Positions 46,440-58,465 are shown, counted from the first letter of the stretch. The stretch: 64,000 nucleotides of DNA from Puccinellia tenuiflora (GCA_012064385.1 QRDG01000518.1:426487-490486); one strand, 5' to 3'. The notes: generated from the letters alone by a model not told the origin. A program made the numbers and translations.

Positions 46440-48260
46440 TGGTTACTCGAATTTTTTTCTCCTGGAACCATTGGGCGACAAAGCTACCAGGTTTTCTTCT
46501 TTTGCTCGCTCTATGTTGCCCATCCTCTCTATGAGTCAAGCATCGCTCATCCACATCATGTCCTAGCTAAACAGGAAAGTAGTACGTGGTTGCCCCCTCA
46601 TATTGAAATGGAAGCGTGGAATATGACACGGCTAGAAGAACTGGCCAAGTTTGATCGAAGGAGGCATGGGGCACAAGGAGAATAATCAGGTCGGTGCAAT
46701 GCGCGGCATAGTAATGACGAAGACATGAACCGAGGGTGCATGTTGTAATCTTAGCTAGCCATCGGTGATTCCCGATACCTTATATTCCTATACACCCATC
46801 AAATTCCTATCCCTAGTTTGTAGAGATACAACAAATAATGTACGCGGACTTATAGACTGAAAAAAATACAACAGATAATAGGAGATAGGATGTTCGCCCT
46901 TTGCTTACAGTAGCCTTGCTCTTTTTATAAAACTTGGATGGTACGAAGTGATATGAAGTCATTAGTACTCTGGTAGATCAATAGATAGGAACCTATTGGT
47001 AGTATGAGCTTAGTCCTCCGGCAGGCCAGTTGTTGTGAAAGCTTTATATATCCAATCCTTTAAGTAATGATGAGCTTTTCCTGCATATGAGTTTCAGAAA
47101 ATTGCTAGAGAGGATAACAGGCCGGCACATGGGCTTGCTAGGGTTAGTCGTGTGGAGACCTCGTCCGTGCGCGTTGGAGTTGGCTTTGATATTGTAATAA
47201 TCAGAACTCTTGCTCTTATTAACACAAACCACCATTTCAAAAAAAAAAAATGTATCGCCGTTTCTGAAATTTGTACCGCGAGTTCAAGATGGTGCACCTA
47301 GCCAACAAAGTTTATGACTATGCAGTTCATGAAATAAATCCCATGGCTATCATTCCGTAAAAAGAGAGGAGACGAGCTAAGTACAGTCAACAACGTATAG
47401 TTTCATTGAACTCCGGAGGAAGATATTAGGGATGAATAACTATAGTACACGTTGACATCGAGTCCTAAATGAGATAAAATATATCGCACATAAGTAAATC
47501 AACATATTAGTCAGCCTACATCTTTGAGATACTTAGCCAATTGGCCAATATATAATGTGTAATTCACGGAGTTCTTCATGTTGTCCACATGGAACCATTG
47601 AGCAATGAGATCGGTTGCTTTGTCTCGCTCTCACTTTTGTCCACCCTCGTTGCAAAACGAACTCCACCGATCCACATCCTAGCGTAACTAAGGAAAAACG
47701 AGGAAATTCGTTGCTTTCTTGTGACGACTCCAGGGTGTGGTATACAACATCGCTGAAAGATCTAACCTAGATGGTAAAAAAATGGATGAGGCGCACAAAG
47801 AACAGTTGAGCCGGTGCAACAGGAGAAAGAGTTACAAAGGCGGCATGATATAAGATGTGCATGTTTTAGGTTTGGCTACCTATCGGTAATTCCCGATGTC
47901 TTCTATGCCCATACCCATCAAATTCATATCCCTGTTGTATTTTGTGTAGAGATGCAACCAATAATGCACGAACTTGGACTAGAAAACATAATAAATAATG
48001 AAAATAAGGATATTTGTCCTTTTCTTAGGGAAGCCTTGCTCCCTTTATAGGACTTGGATGGTACGAAGTGATATGAAGTCAGTTTTGCTCGTTAGATTAA
48101 TAGTGTTATGAGGATTGTCCTTGTGTAGGATGAAAGCTTTATAAATCATTTAAATAAATGTCGAGTTTGCTTACATTTTTTTGGGAAAACATTCACTGCA
48201 TTTTGTGAAGTTTGTACCATGATAAGGATGATGCACCTAGCCATGAAAGTTCACTACCAT
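46440..48260 (+). repeat. Old tandem duplication, period about 1.1 kb
   Basis: Sequence at about 46440-47340 is repeated at about 47570-48260. Shared landmarks include GGAACCATTG, CATCCTAGC-like text, ACTTGGATGGTACGAAGTGA (46932 and 48053) and GATG.TGCACCTAGCCA (47288 and 48228). Divergence is high and no coding sequence is recognised in either copy. Confidence 0.65.
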
Positions 48261-48309
48261 AAATCCATTCAGGAGGGAGGGAGAGAGAGAGGGGGGTTAA
48301 TAGTGGATG

Positions 48310-48700
48310 CAATTTGAGGCGCCCACGTCGCTCGCATGGCGGGCCGTCTAGTAAGGCTGTTTTATTTATTTTTATTCAGTAGTTATTTTGTTTTCTTTCT
48401 AAAAAATGACTCTTTTCAACGGTTTTTCTTTTTCTTTCCCTGTTTTTGTTTTTAATTAATTTTTTATTTTGCTTTTTTGTTCATGTTTTGTTTTCTATTT
48501 TATTTTCTGTTGTTTCTATGTTTTGTTTTTATTTCTAAAACGTCATATGCAAATTTTATCGCAACACATGAACATTTTTAACGCGTGAAAATTGTTTTCA
48601 AGTGGATGAATTGTTATTACCCTTTTCTTCTTTCTTTATGTTTTGAAAAATATATGATTTTTTAATGGGTAAACTATCTACGTCCCCTCTTTTCTTAGTA
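48310..48700. repeat. Copy of the RPC6 upstream-flank repeat
   Basis: ATTTGAGGCGCCCACGTCGC and GGCGGGCCGTCTAGTAAGGC match the text at 50650-50700 (ATTTGAGACGCCCACATCAC), and the following AT-rich part is also similar (CATGAACA, TTTCAAGTGGATGAA). No RPC6 coding part is attached here. Confidence 0.6.
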
Positions 48701-49044
48701 CTACCAAGTTTTGCCTCATAGCTCAAACTTTGCTCACATTTGTGCTCCCTTTACCCTATAGGGATGGGTTTTTCTTTTCTTTGAACGGTGGCTATGAAAG
48801 GCGTCTCCATGAGGTAATGCTACCGGATGTGAGAGAACAGAGGCAACTCTGCTTGTATCTTCTAATGTATCAAAGAGATCAAATTGTAAACAAGATCTAT
48901 GAAATTCTATAAATTATTAATACATATCAATTAAGGTTTATCTTCTTTGTAAGCTTGGTGTTAGGATCCATCAATTTGTGATATCTGGTGCCTATTTGAA
49001 CATTATATGAGCTCGTAGCGACACTGGTGGCTACGGTGGTGTAG

Positions 49045-50285
49045 TAATTAATTGTCGGTGGTCACCCAAGAGGAAGGTGATTGTCGTAGCTAGCAGCAAA
49101 TTTCCCTCAGTTAAGAACCAAGATTATCGAACCAATAGGACTCCGGAGGTCTCCAAGAAGGTGCTTTGGAGGCGTGGACCTGCACACAACACGAACAAAT
49201 TACTTTGGCCCAATGTCAGGAAGGTTGTAAATCTTCCTGGTCCGCTGAAAACAAAGAGATTAAATCTTATGATGGAAAAGAGCAATATGAGAAACGGACC
49301 AGCGAGCAATTGAAGGTTGAGAGCGAGTAAACGGTGTTGTAAAAAAATAGAAAAAATGGACCGGGGGCCATAGGTTCCTAGTGGTGTCTCTCCAAAATAT
49401 AAAAATACTACCATGCTGGATGAACAAATTACAGCTGAGCAAAGAATTGGAATAACATATTAATTATGATAAGCAAAGTACATGGTGATATTCATTTAGG
49501 CATCACGTCAAATATACATAGACTATAATCCAACTGCATCTATGACTAATAATCCACCTAGGAATCGCTATCCAGCATGTCACCCATCGGTATTAAGTTG
49601 CAAGCAACATATAATTGCATTAAGCACAGTACGTGATGTAAGCAATATTCATGATCACGAAGAAATAAACACCGTTGTTTTACCCTTAGTAGCAACAACA
49701 CACCCTCGTTCTTAGACGTTTCTGTCACTCGTGTCCAGGCACAGAGGGGGCATGAACCTACCATCTTGCACAAAAAATATCTATTGGAGATCTAAGCAAT
49801 CACTTGTCCAGAGTAACCACTAACATCGGAGAGAATGCAAGATTACAAATAACACATAAAGATAACTTGAACAATCTGATCATAACTTCACAATTCATCG
49901 GATCCCAGCAAACACAACATATAGCATTACATAATATTGGTCTTGATCATGTTAGGCAGCTCACAAGACCATACACATTGAAGCACAAGGGGGGAGACAA
50001 CTATCTAGCTACTGCTATGGACCCATAGTACAAGGTGGAACTACTCACACATCACCATGGAGACAGCCATGGCATCGAAGGGGCCTTCCGGTGACGATCC
50101 CCTATCCTGAATTAGGGTTTCGAGATGGCGGCGGCTTCGGGAAAGTTTCATGGAAAATAATGGTTGCCCCTTCGGTTTTAGGCCGAGGTGGTATTTGTAG
50201 GTGAAGATGGAAGCCGAGTGGAGGCACAGAGGCCAGGGGCGGCCAGTGGCCACGCCCCCCCCTAGGGCCTCACGTTGTATAAATA
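49045..50285 (-). mobile_element. Truncated gypsy LTR, minus orientation
   Basis: The reverse complement matches the family of the LTR at 6047-7649 over shared text (GCTGCCTAACATGATCAAGA, GGTTCATGCCCCC, GAGTGACAGAAACGTC) but is clearly more diverged. The U3 start (TGATACG...) is missing: similarity stops near 50285, where the RPC6 pseudogene begins. No internal region or matching duplication was found. Confidence 0.8.
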
Positions 50286-50288
50286 CAA

Positions 50289-50572
50289 CTTTGTCCGTGA
50301 CCACCTTGAGGATGCCCCGCTGGACCAGAGCGCGGGTGGGCTTGCTGAGGCCGGCAGCGGACAGCTTCGTTGTGTACTGGAGATCCTTGCTCGATATGCC
50401 CTTGTACGTTGGCCGCGCGCGTAGATACACTTGTAGACATCACGCGCGAACGGGGGGAGGTCTTGAGGATGGCGTGAGAGATGGCGGGGACCTCCGATGC
50501 ATCGGCGGAGTAGGGGGCGTCGGTGGATTCGGACGCCGGAGGAATGACGGTCGGGAGTTTGCGCGGCGGCAT
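50289..50572 (-). pseudogene. RPC6 5'-fragment pseudogene
   Basis: The minus strand starts with M-P-P-R-K-L-P like RPC6 and keeps SEVPAISHAILK, then loses frame through a 1-base deletion (GGAGGTCTTG against GGAGGTTCTTG in the intact gene). Coding similarity ends near 50289, at about residue 92 of the parent, where the LTR fragment begins. The upstream 80 bp are also copied. Identity is high enough to place it as a fairly recent copy. Confidence 0.9.
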
Positions 50573-50655
50573 GGACGGTGGCGACAAGGGGTGGAAGGCG
50601 GCACGACCGCATGTGGGGTTGGAGCTGGGTTTAGCTTTGACTTGGGGACCTCTAT

Positions 50656-51695
50656 TTGAGACGCCCACATCACTAGCATGGAGGGCCGACCCAGTAAGGC
50701 TGGGTTTTGTTTTTCGCTGGTTTTTCATTTTTGATGTTTTTTCATCGTTTTCCCTGTTGTTGTTTTATTTTCCTTCGTTTTATATTCATTTTTATTTTTT
50801 ATTTCTTGTCTATGTTTTAGTTTTCTATATTATTCATATTTTCCCTGTTTCGTTTCTATTTCAAAAAAATCAAAAGAATTTTTTGCTGTAATACATGAAC
50901 AATATTTTAACTGATGAACAATTTTATTTCAAGTGGATGAACGTTTCTTACCATTTTTTGTTTCTTTTATAAAAAACAATTATATGAAACTTTTATCATG
51001 TAATACGGAGACATTAATGAATACGGAGACATTATTGAAGCCTCGTGAACATCTTTTGAAACCTCGTGAACAATTACTTTTAACTACGTAATATTTTATT
51101 GAAATATATGGAGATTTTTTCCAACCCGTGCAAAAAAAAGTCTTGTAACCAATATGATTTTTAACACTATACGGACGTTTGCTTAAACCTCGTGAACTAC
51201 TTTGAACTATACAAACAATTACTTTCACCTTTTGATTTTTTGTAAAATATTCATATGCATATTTAAACTAAAATAAAATAAAACAAAAAGGAAATAAAAC
51301 AAATTAAAATAGAATAAAAATAAAGAAGAAACAAAACATAGAAAAGTTGGAGATAATGGGTTTAAGTCATAATCCATGGATCTTCACCACTTCTGGCCCA
51401 CAACATCCAAAAGACTCCCCCCTTGAAAGGTGGCCCACTTCCGGAAGCTCCACCAATCTAACATGTCGCGCACCCACGACGTACATTCAAGTAAGGTTAG
51501 GAGATCAAGACTTAACACACAAAAAAAAAAAAAAGCCTAAACGCTCGGAGCTCCTGCCGAAGACTATAAATATGGTAGCAAATCTACCGTAAAGACCATG
51601 CTTTTCCCATCCAAGACGATCGCATCTACGTCGAGCTTAAGCTCTTCGTCTTCATAGCCGCTGTCGTGCTATGGACATATGCCTAAGTGTAGTCT
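50656..51695. other. AT-rich duplicated flank and unassigned sequence
   Basis: The first 600 bp are an AT-rich low-complexity tract similar to 48330-48700. From 51250 to 51695 I see no gene; a 14-A run lies near 51521-51534. Confidence 0.45.
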
Positions 51696-52657
51696 TGTGA
51701 GGTGTGGGAGCAGCTTGCACAGCCGGCGGCATCTACAGGCGGGATTGGGCACTAAGGTATGAACTGACACACGATGTACCCAGGTTCGGAGCCCTCCTGG
51801 TGAGGTAACACTCCTACTCCTGCTTGTGTTCTTGCTTATTCACGGTGGATAGATTATAAACTTGCTCCTTGAGCTGTATGTGATGGTCCGGCTGGTGCGG
51901 CCGGGTGAGTAGTCTAGGGTTTCCTCGACTAGGTAACTGAACGATCGACCCCCTTCTCTGGAGGCCGCACCCCCCCTTATATAGGGCTGAGGAGGTGCTG
52001 TACATTGGTGGGTCCGGCTCATTACACGCTGACAGGCAGGGGCCGGCTGCCCGACCCGGACCCGGCGGGTCCGGCTACAGTCTTCTTCCTTCCCACAGTG
52101 TTCTTCCTTCAGGTGCAGTGGGCGCCGCACGGTATGGAGGCGCCGCTGTCGGGGACGCGCAGGGCCGGGTGGCGCACTGCCGGTCTGGTCAGCTCGCTGT
52201 CGGGGACGTGCGAGGAGCCGGGTGGCGCGCTTCCTGTCCTGCCGGCTCCGCCTCCGCCGGTTCCGGGTCGGCGGGGTCTTTGGTATGGCCTTCTCCTTTA
52301 TGTTTTGTCGGTGTGGTCGGCGTCGTGCAGCAACTGTACCGGGCGTCGTCGTTGTCGGGTCCTCCGTGTCTGGCCGGCAAGCGGCCAGCCGGACACAGCT
52401 TCTGGGTGGCCAGCCGGACATGCATCCAGCCGGCCAGGATGGCCAGCCGAACAGGATGGCCAGCCGGACAGGGCTTCAAGGCAGCCAACCGACCAGGCAG
52501 ATGCCCAGCCGGCCAGGTCTTCACGTCTTCGGGCAACCGGAAAGGTTGGCCAGCCGGATTAGGCCAGCCGGCAGGAGGGCCAGCCGGACGTGGCCAACCA
52601 GCTGCTAGATCTTGTCGAGTCGTGGACTTTGGTATATCGGGGGATCATCCCCCAACA
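51696..52657 (-). mobile_element. Probable LTR (minus orientation), solo or fragment
   Basis: On the minus strand it would begin TGTTGGGGGATGATCCCC and end CACACCTCACA, with a TATATA box near 51975-51990 in CCTTATATAGGG. The layout is LTR-like for a gypsy-type element. The bases flanking the two ends (AGTCT, AACGC) do not match, so boundaries or insertion history are unsure. The 256-codon plus-strand frame across it is not a gene. Confidence 0.5.
52370..52610 (+). repeat. GC-rich minisatellite inside the LTR
   Basis: Units containing GGCCAGCCGGACA or close variants recur about ten times with irregular spacing, giving long but meaningless frames. Confidence 0.7.
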
Positions 52658-52989
52658 AACGCTATAGCAGAAACTGTAGACACAAATACATCTCCACCGA
52701 AAGCATCTCTAAGCTCGACGAGATCCTTTTGTAACACCTTGTCCAATCTTGTAGCCTCTTTATGAATAAAGTTTGAGCAATCTTTATCATCTACATCGCT
52801 TTCGATCCATCCCTATTGACCCGTGCCGCCCACCCGAACAAATTAACTTTGGTTTGTCAAAATAAGACTGACGTGAGATCATAAAAGCCATCCTTGGCCA
52901 GTTGGCGCACTAAGTAGGGGATGCACGAGTTACAGATCGGATCTATAACAAGCAATTCCAGAGGAGCGTGACCTCCAAGATAATGATCG

Positions 52990-54077
52990 ACCCGGCCAGG
53001 ACATATAAGAAAAGCGGCTCTTCCTTATCCCCTCTCTCGCGCGCGCGCTACAGTAAAGGAGAGGCAAAAGGGAGCTCCGTTCGTCCCCGTGCTCCGCCGA
53101 CGGTCGATCCATTGATCCCCTCCCTCTCCGGCTGCCGTTGCGGTGGCTAGAGAGTGGGGGGGGGGGAGGGACCTCGGATTCGTGCCGGAGGCGTGTACAT
53201 AGTAGATTAGGGTTTCTTGGCGGCGCTGGCGAGGTGGTGGCGGCGGCGGCGTGGTGGAATAAAGGTCGGCGAGGTCCTCTGGGGCGTGGCCGATGGGCGT
53301 CCAGCGAGGTCAGCCTTGGGCAAGGTCGTGGCGGCGGAGGTGACCCCTGTCCCCGTCTCCGCGGCGGTGAGGTAGGCTTCGGCCTCACCGTGGGGTCTCT
53401 GGGGGTGCTGTTGGAGCAGGTGGTGCTGCTGTGTGGTTCTGGTCTCCCCGGCCGGCCATGGTGGCGAGGGGGGATGCTGCATGTTAGCGAGCGCTGGGTG
53501 GTGGTGGTGTGGTGCTGGCCTCGGCTTCCTGGTGGTTCTCCTGTGTCTTTCCCTGGCCGGCCGTGGAGGCGAGGTGGGAAGAGATGCTGTTGGCCTGTTT
53601 GGAGCTGTTGCTGGGCGTTGGTACGGCAAGGCGAGCGGTGGTGGTTGCCTTTGGCTGTGGCAAGCAGGAGAGGGGTCTGGCCGTCTCGTTCTGCGAGGCG
53701 AGGAGCTTCTGAGCCCAGACTCGGAACGGTGATGGGTGCTTATGGATTAGATCCAATTCTTTGGAGTTGGTGGTTGCTGCGGTTCACAAATCAAGGGGCT
53801 TCTCCCGTTCTAGGGTTTGACTTCGATCGTTGGCGTGATCTTCCTCCTCCGGTCTGTGCGCTGGGGACGGAATCGATCGGTCCAGAGGAGTTGCGAGGAA
53901 GACGAAGGCTCTCACGTATTTTTCTGGTTCTTCTTTGTTGTTGAGGGTCTTTCCGTTGTTAGGTGGTTCCAGGGCCACCGTCGGTTTCCTTTTCGGTTGT
54001 GCTTGTATTTGTATGCGTGTTTGCCTTGTACTTTCCTTGGTACCGTATGAATACAAGTATTTCCTTCAAAAAAAAAA
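52990..54077 (+). mobile_element. Possible non-autonomous non-LTR retroposon
   Basis: A GC-rich body (53130-53750, rich in GGTGGTGGCGGCGG-type sequence) is followed by a T-rich tail and GTATGAATACAAGTATTTCC with a 10-base A run at 54068. Short similarity (ATGATCG before 52990 and after the A run) may be a target duplication. No reverse transcriptase is seen. The 5' boundary is a guess. Confidence 0.4.
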
Positions 54078-55003
54078 TATGATCGCATCGGTAGAGCTCT
54101 ACCATGACTACCAACATACACAATGGCTCTACATTGACCTCGGTGAACGGCTTGATGCCAGTCGCGCGAGCTCATTCACCCTGACTCCTCGAAGGCAGAT
54201 GACCTCCTCACGGTGTAGCGAAGGTCTCGCCGTGCATTGCATACCAAAGCATCATTGGCATCACGTGTTGCAAGCAACGCTCAGGGGTTACGCACGCAGG
54301 CCCCCGCATCCTACATCACGGACACACGTGGGAGAGCAAGGACTGGATGCCCACTTCACTCAACGTTCAAACATAACCGATTTCTAGTCAGATCACAAGT
54401 TGTACTTGCCACGATCCGGAGAATTAGAGCTGCGACCACCGATGGACGAACACCAACACAAGTGAGTCGCCAACATACAACAAGAAGGTTCGATTGAAAA
54501 AATCTTTCAAGACGAGGAGTTAGTTTGGAAGTCGGATCGCGGAGTTGCAAATTTGACAAATGGTCGCCGGGTGAGGAAGAACCTTTCTGTATCGCGATGC
54601 TAGTACCCAACAACTCCTACATGATGGAAATAATGGAGGGGCATATGTTACCCGACGCTGCTATCAGTGGAAGATATTTGTAAAAATTCAATCAAGGTGT
54701 GGAAAAATACTTAGTCGCACAGAACTGACATACATATATAGCTCTTAACACATATGGCCTATGAGTTTAGCATCACCCTTATTCGAGTCTATGCTGAGTA
54801 TTTACTGCACACAAACTTTGACAAAAAATTGGCGCATGTGTTGGCACTTGTTTTTGGCCGACTGACAATCCACGGTGAGATCCTGAAGGAGACAGGAAGC
54901 CCGGATGGATGCATCCGAGTTGAAGCCCAAAAGCATGAAGAACCAAACACGAAGAAACACTTGATACAACTAAGCCAATGGAAATGTAAAGATCTTAGAA
55001 GGC
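54078..55003. other. Unassigned sequence, split by a retroposon
   Basis: Some coding-like stretches occur (54754-55023 encodes 89 residues including IHGEILKETGSPDGCIRVEA), but I recognise no family. Its continuation resumes at 56457 after the inserted retroposon and runs to about 56600. It may be an old element interior. Confidence 0.4.
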
Positions 55004-55019
55004 AAGTGGCCAGTGCCAG

Positions 55020-56440
55020 TTGATACTTCATCGGGAGCAGGCACTTTGACGGCCCGACCCCCGCGTCGCCTCCCTTGGGCGGCTCGGGGGAAACCCTAAC
55101 CCTACCGCGCCGCCACCCCTCTCGCCAGCCCTCCCCGCCGCGCCGCCGCCGGAATAAACCGCCGGGTGACGGCAGCGGCGGGGCTCCTTTCCCGCGCGCG
55201 ACGTCGCCCCTGACGGCGGGATCTCGTGGTGGGGGAGGCTCTGCCCCGGCGCGCATCCCCGGTGGCCCTCACCTCCCCCGTCTTCCTGCAGCGCCTCCTA
55301 GCTGCGGTCTTCGGCCGCCCGTCGGTGCGGCGGCGCCGGCTCTGCTCGGCGCGCTTGGGGCGAGGTGGCAGCTCCCCCTCCTGCTCTTGGAGTTGGGCGC
55401 GAGGGAGGTAGCAGTGGTGCTGCCGGCGTGCCGATGGGGCGCCGGTTCTGGTTCGCGCCCGCTGCGGCCTGCTGGCGACCGCCGGCGATGAGTTTAGTGA
55501 CTCCCACCATTGGGCCCTCTGCTGCACTCCCATTGTGCTGCAGGATGGTGACGCCGACCCGCTCCGATGCGTCGTGGAGGCACTGCTGGGTGAAAGCCTA
55601 TGGGCAGCGGCGCCTACGGGCGTCGTGCTCCTCCCTGGAGGTGTCCTCCTTGTGTGGTGCTCTCCCGTCGGTGCTCCGGGAGAAATTCCCGATCCGGGCT
55701 TGCCGTGGATCAGGCGATGGCGTCGTCTCCGCGTCGTTCTTCCTCCTTGGAGGCATCGCTTTGGAGCCTGACCCGCATCGGGCGGCATTGCCTCTCGCTT
55801 CTTGCCAGTCCTTTGGCTCGTACCCTGCGGGTTTGGGCAGCGGTCATGGTGGCCCAACAATAAGCTCCCTGGATGTCATAGGGTGGCCTCGGCATGCGTT
55901 GCCCTTCGACCACGGGGGCGGCACACCGGTGTCGTCGCCCCAGTCTCGGCTATCCGACGCCCTTCGACTATGTTTGGTCTCGCGGCGCACCGTCCTTCGG
56001 CTATTCGACGCCCTGTCTCGGCTATCCGACGCCCTTCGACACCGGTGTCGTCGCACGGACTCGGCTATCCGACGCCCTTCGACCGTGCCATCGATGTCCC
56101 TTGGGTGCTCTTGTTTTTGGTGTCCATGTATTCTACTGCCTACGTCATCGGGTTACTTGCTTTCGGTGATGAGGTTCTCACCGAAGATCCTCCTCTGGCG
56201 GTGGCTAGGTGTTGGCCTCACGGGGGTTTCGGTTAGCTTCGTTTTGCTAACCTCCCCCTCCCTTAGTGTTTCCCCCTTATTTGTAGTCATCTTTTTTTTC
56301 ATGTGTTTTCTTTGTCTTCTCTTCCCTTGTATCCCCCTGTAAAATTCTCCATCAGTTGTTAGAACATGGCCCGCCAGGCCACTTTTCGATGAATGGAACA
56401 AGCGGTGGGGATTTATTCCCCCCCGTCAATCTCGAAAAAA
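55020..56440 (+). mobile_element. Non-autonomous non-LTR retroposon with 16-bp target duplication
   Basis: AAGTGGCCAGTGCCAG occurs exactly at 55004-55019 and 56441-56456, and the element ends in an A run (CTCGAAAAAA). Both are marks of target-primed reverse transcription. The 1421-bp body starts with a GC-rich leader (CCGCGTCGCCTCCC, GAAACCCTAACCCTA) and has long GC-driven frames, but no endonuclease or reverse transcriptase, so it must use LINE machinery. Repeats of CTCGGCTATCCGACGCCCTT lie at 55948-56085. Confidence 0.85.
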
Positions 56441-56799
56441 AAGTGGCCAGTGCCAGCCAACACAACCTAGTGAAAGCCACGAGTGTGGGACGGCTAAAAC
56501 TCAGAAGTCAATACGAGTCAGCATTGAATCGAGCGAGACGCTTACCTTTACACAGCCAAGGAAGCGGGCCACAGAAGAAGGCTTGTTCGGCATACTAGGC
56601 CATCCAATCGTAGCGTGAAGATGAAGACAGTCGGTCCAATAGAGGCAAATTTTCTGCATTTTTACTGCATTTCATATAAACAACAATTTTATAATTTTCC
56701 CGTGTTTCACAATATTCTGTTTTGCGCATGCAAACTCGTGAAATTCCAGTGTTTTTCCTTGTTTTAGGGGAATTCTAGTGATTTTTTCTTGGGAGTGTC

Positions 56800-57345
56800 A
56801 AACGCACACTCGACTTAGAACTAAAGTTAGTTCTCAGTCGAGTGTCGTCACCATCTTCTCCACCTCTGGCGGCCACCGTCTTCTCCACCTCCGACGAGAG
56901 CTCATTCGGCCTCCCCCGCAAACACCACGGGCCTAACCGCCGTCCTCCCCGCCCGCGGCCGACGCGCTGCCGTGGCGCCTCGCCGCCCCGTCCTGCCCCG
57001 AGCTCCTCCTCCGCCGGTCCACCGCCACCCTAGCCATCCATCTAACCCCAGTGTTCTTCTTCGGCGCCGACGAGCCCCACCCAGCACTTCCCCAAGTTAA
57101 GTTATTTCCTCGCCGGAGTCCGGCCAGCCGCGTCGGCCCCGACTCCGACGAGGTGGGTGGCCGGCGTACTCGTCTTCTCTTTTCTGGTCAACCGTCAGGG
57201 TGAGGTAGGAGATGGATTTGTGGTTGGGAGAAGAAGATGGGGAAGAGATAAGGTGGGACCCACTGCACGAATCTTGGCATAGCAATACAACGATGATTGA
57301 ATTGACTGAGAACTAAGTTAAATCTCAGCTAGCTGAGAATTAGGA
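56800..57345. mobile_element. Possible small inverted-repeat element
   Basis: CTCGACTTAGAACTAA and GTTAGTTCTCAGTCGAG form a hairpin at the left; ACTGAGAACTAAGTTA and TCTCAGCTAGCTGAGA lie at the right in inverted sense. The middle is GC-rich and reads like an untranslated or coding fragment. No target duplication could be fixed. Confidence 0.4.
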
Positions 57346-57398
57346 AAACCGTTTTTTCTTTCCCATTTGTGTGTGTTTTGATTTTTCAATCCTCTGAT

Positions 57399-57808
57399 TA
57401 TAGTTGGCCAAATGGGCCGTGCCAAACGGGTCGGCCCGAGGTACTGGATTTTTTGGCCCGTTCGAGCACGGCCCACACGAGCTAAACGGGCCGCGACACG
57501 GTATGGACCCGTTAGTGCTTGTGCCCGACTTCGATTTGAGGCCCGTGGACCGGCACAGCACGACACGATTAGCTTTTTTTTTTTAAGTTTTATAGCTATT
57601 TTACCTATTTTTAAATTTTGAATTGTAATAGTGTCAGGTGGGCCGTATTAGTGCCTAACGGACCGTGCCGAACCCGGCCTGTCGGGCCGCATCCGTACCG
57701 TCAGGCCGTGCCGGAGATCTATTTTCTGCCCGTGGGCCGGCCCGGTACGGCACGAATGCCAATCACGCCTAACAGGCCGTGCCGTGCTGGCCCGTTTGGC
57801 CAGCTATA
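57399..57808. mobile_element. TIR MITE with GGCCAAA..GGGCC ends
   Basis: TATAGTTGGCCAAATGGGCC at the left is inverted at the right as GGCCCGTTTGGCCAGCTATA. The interior is filled with GGGCCGTGCC/GGCACGGCC-type words. The superfamily is uncertain. The element ends 10 bp before the MULE. Confidence 0.7.
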
Positions 57809-58231
57809 CCTATGAAAGGGTAATCACTAAAAAAAGGGTTCCCTTTGCAAATGGAACTTTTCCTCCGCTCTCCTCGCGCCAAGTGGCGTCTTCTCCTCGT
57901 TTGGTCCCCCCGTGGGTGTTTGCATGTGTGACAAGTGGCAACACTAGAGAGTTTTGGTGGGATTTTCCCATCCCACCGGTTGGAGTACGGATGGGTGGAA
58001 ACGCATTTATTTTTAGATTCGTTTTTTTAAAATGAAATATCTTTAGAACCGTATTTTAGAATTACGAACCGTTTTCATATTTGAGATCCTCGCGTCGAGA
58101 TCTTCAAAACTAGATCCCATGTTGATAGGTTTCGAGAAACTTTTTTTTGTACTACCGGTTCTATATAGTTTGTACACTCGGTAGCATTGTAGTTGTACAT
58201 CATGTGTAGTTTTGTACTTTCTGTTATCTTT

Positions 58232-58358
58232 CGCGCGGATGTACAACGATGTGTGCGCGGATGTACGACGATGTGCGCGCGGATGTACAGGTGAGTTGGG
58301 CGCGGATGTACAGCAGGTTCGCGTGGGTGTACACCGATGTGCGCGCGGATGTACATCC
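58232..58358 (+). repeat. Minisatellite inside the MULE
   Basis: Five or six units contain GCGCGGATGTAC followed by variable text such as GACGATGTGC. The unit is about 22-25 bp and the copies vary. Confidence 0.8.
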
Positions 58359-58422
58359 GAATCGCACTATTCTGTACTTTCTATTGTATATACTCTGTAT
58401 TTCCATGTGGCGCGTTAGCGTA

Positions 58423-58465
58423 GGCGTTAGGGTACGGAGCGATGAAGGCTCCGTACCCTAACGCC
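58423..58465. repeat. Perfect 18-bp hairpin inside the MULE
   Basis: GGCGTTAGGGTACGGAGC (58423-58440) and its exact complement (58448-58465) are separated by GATGAAG. Confidence 0.9.

Noticed and set aside
51995..52765. 256-codon frame as a gene
   Set aside because: It reads through a GGCCAGCCGG minisatellite and an LTR-like region and runs past the LTR end; composition alone explains it.
53138..53944. 268-codon Gly/Trp-rich frame as a gene
   Set aside because: Low-complexity GGTGGTGGCGG sequence within a probable retroposon; the opposite strand is equally open.
55365..56342. 325-codon frame as a gene
   Set aside because: It lies wholly inside the retroposon bounded by 16-bp duplications, is driven by GC content and repeats, and has no recognisable domain.
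58232..58358. CRISPR-like repeat array
   Set aside because: Units vary, spacers are tiny and related, and the context is a plant transposon; it is a minisatellite.
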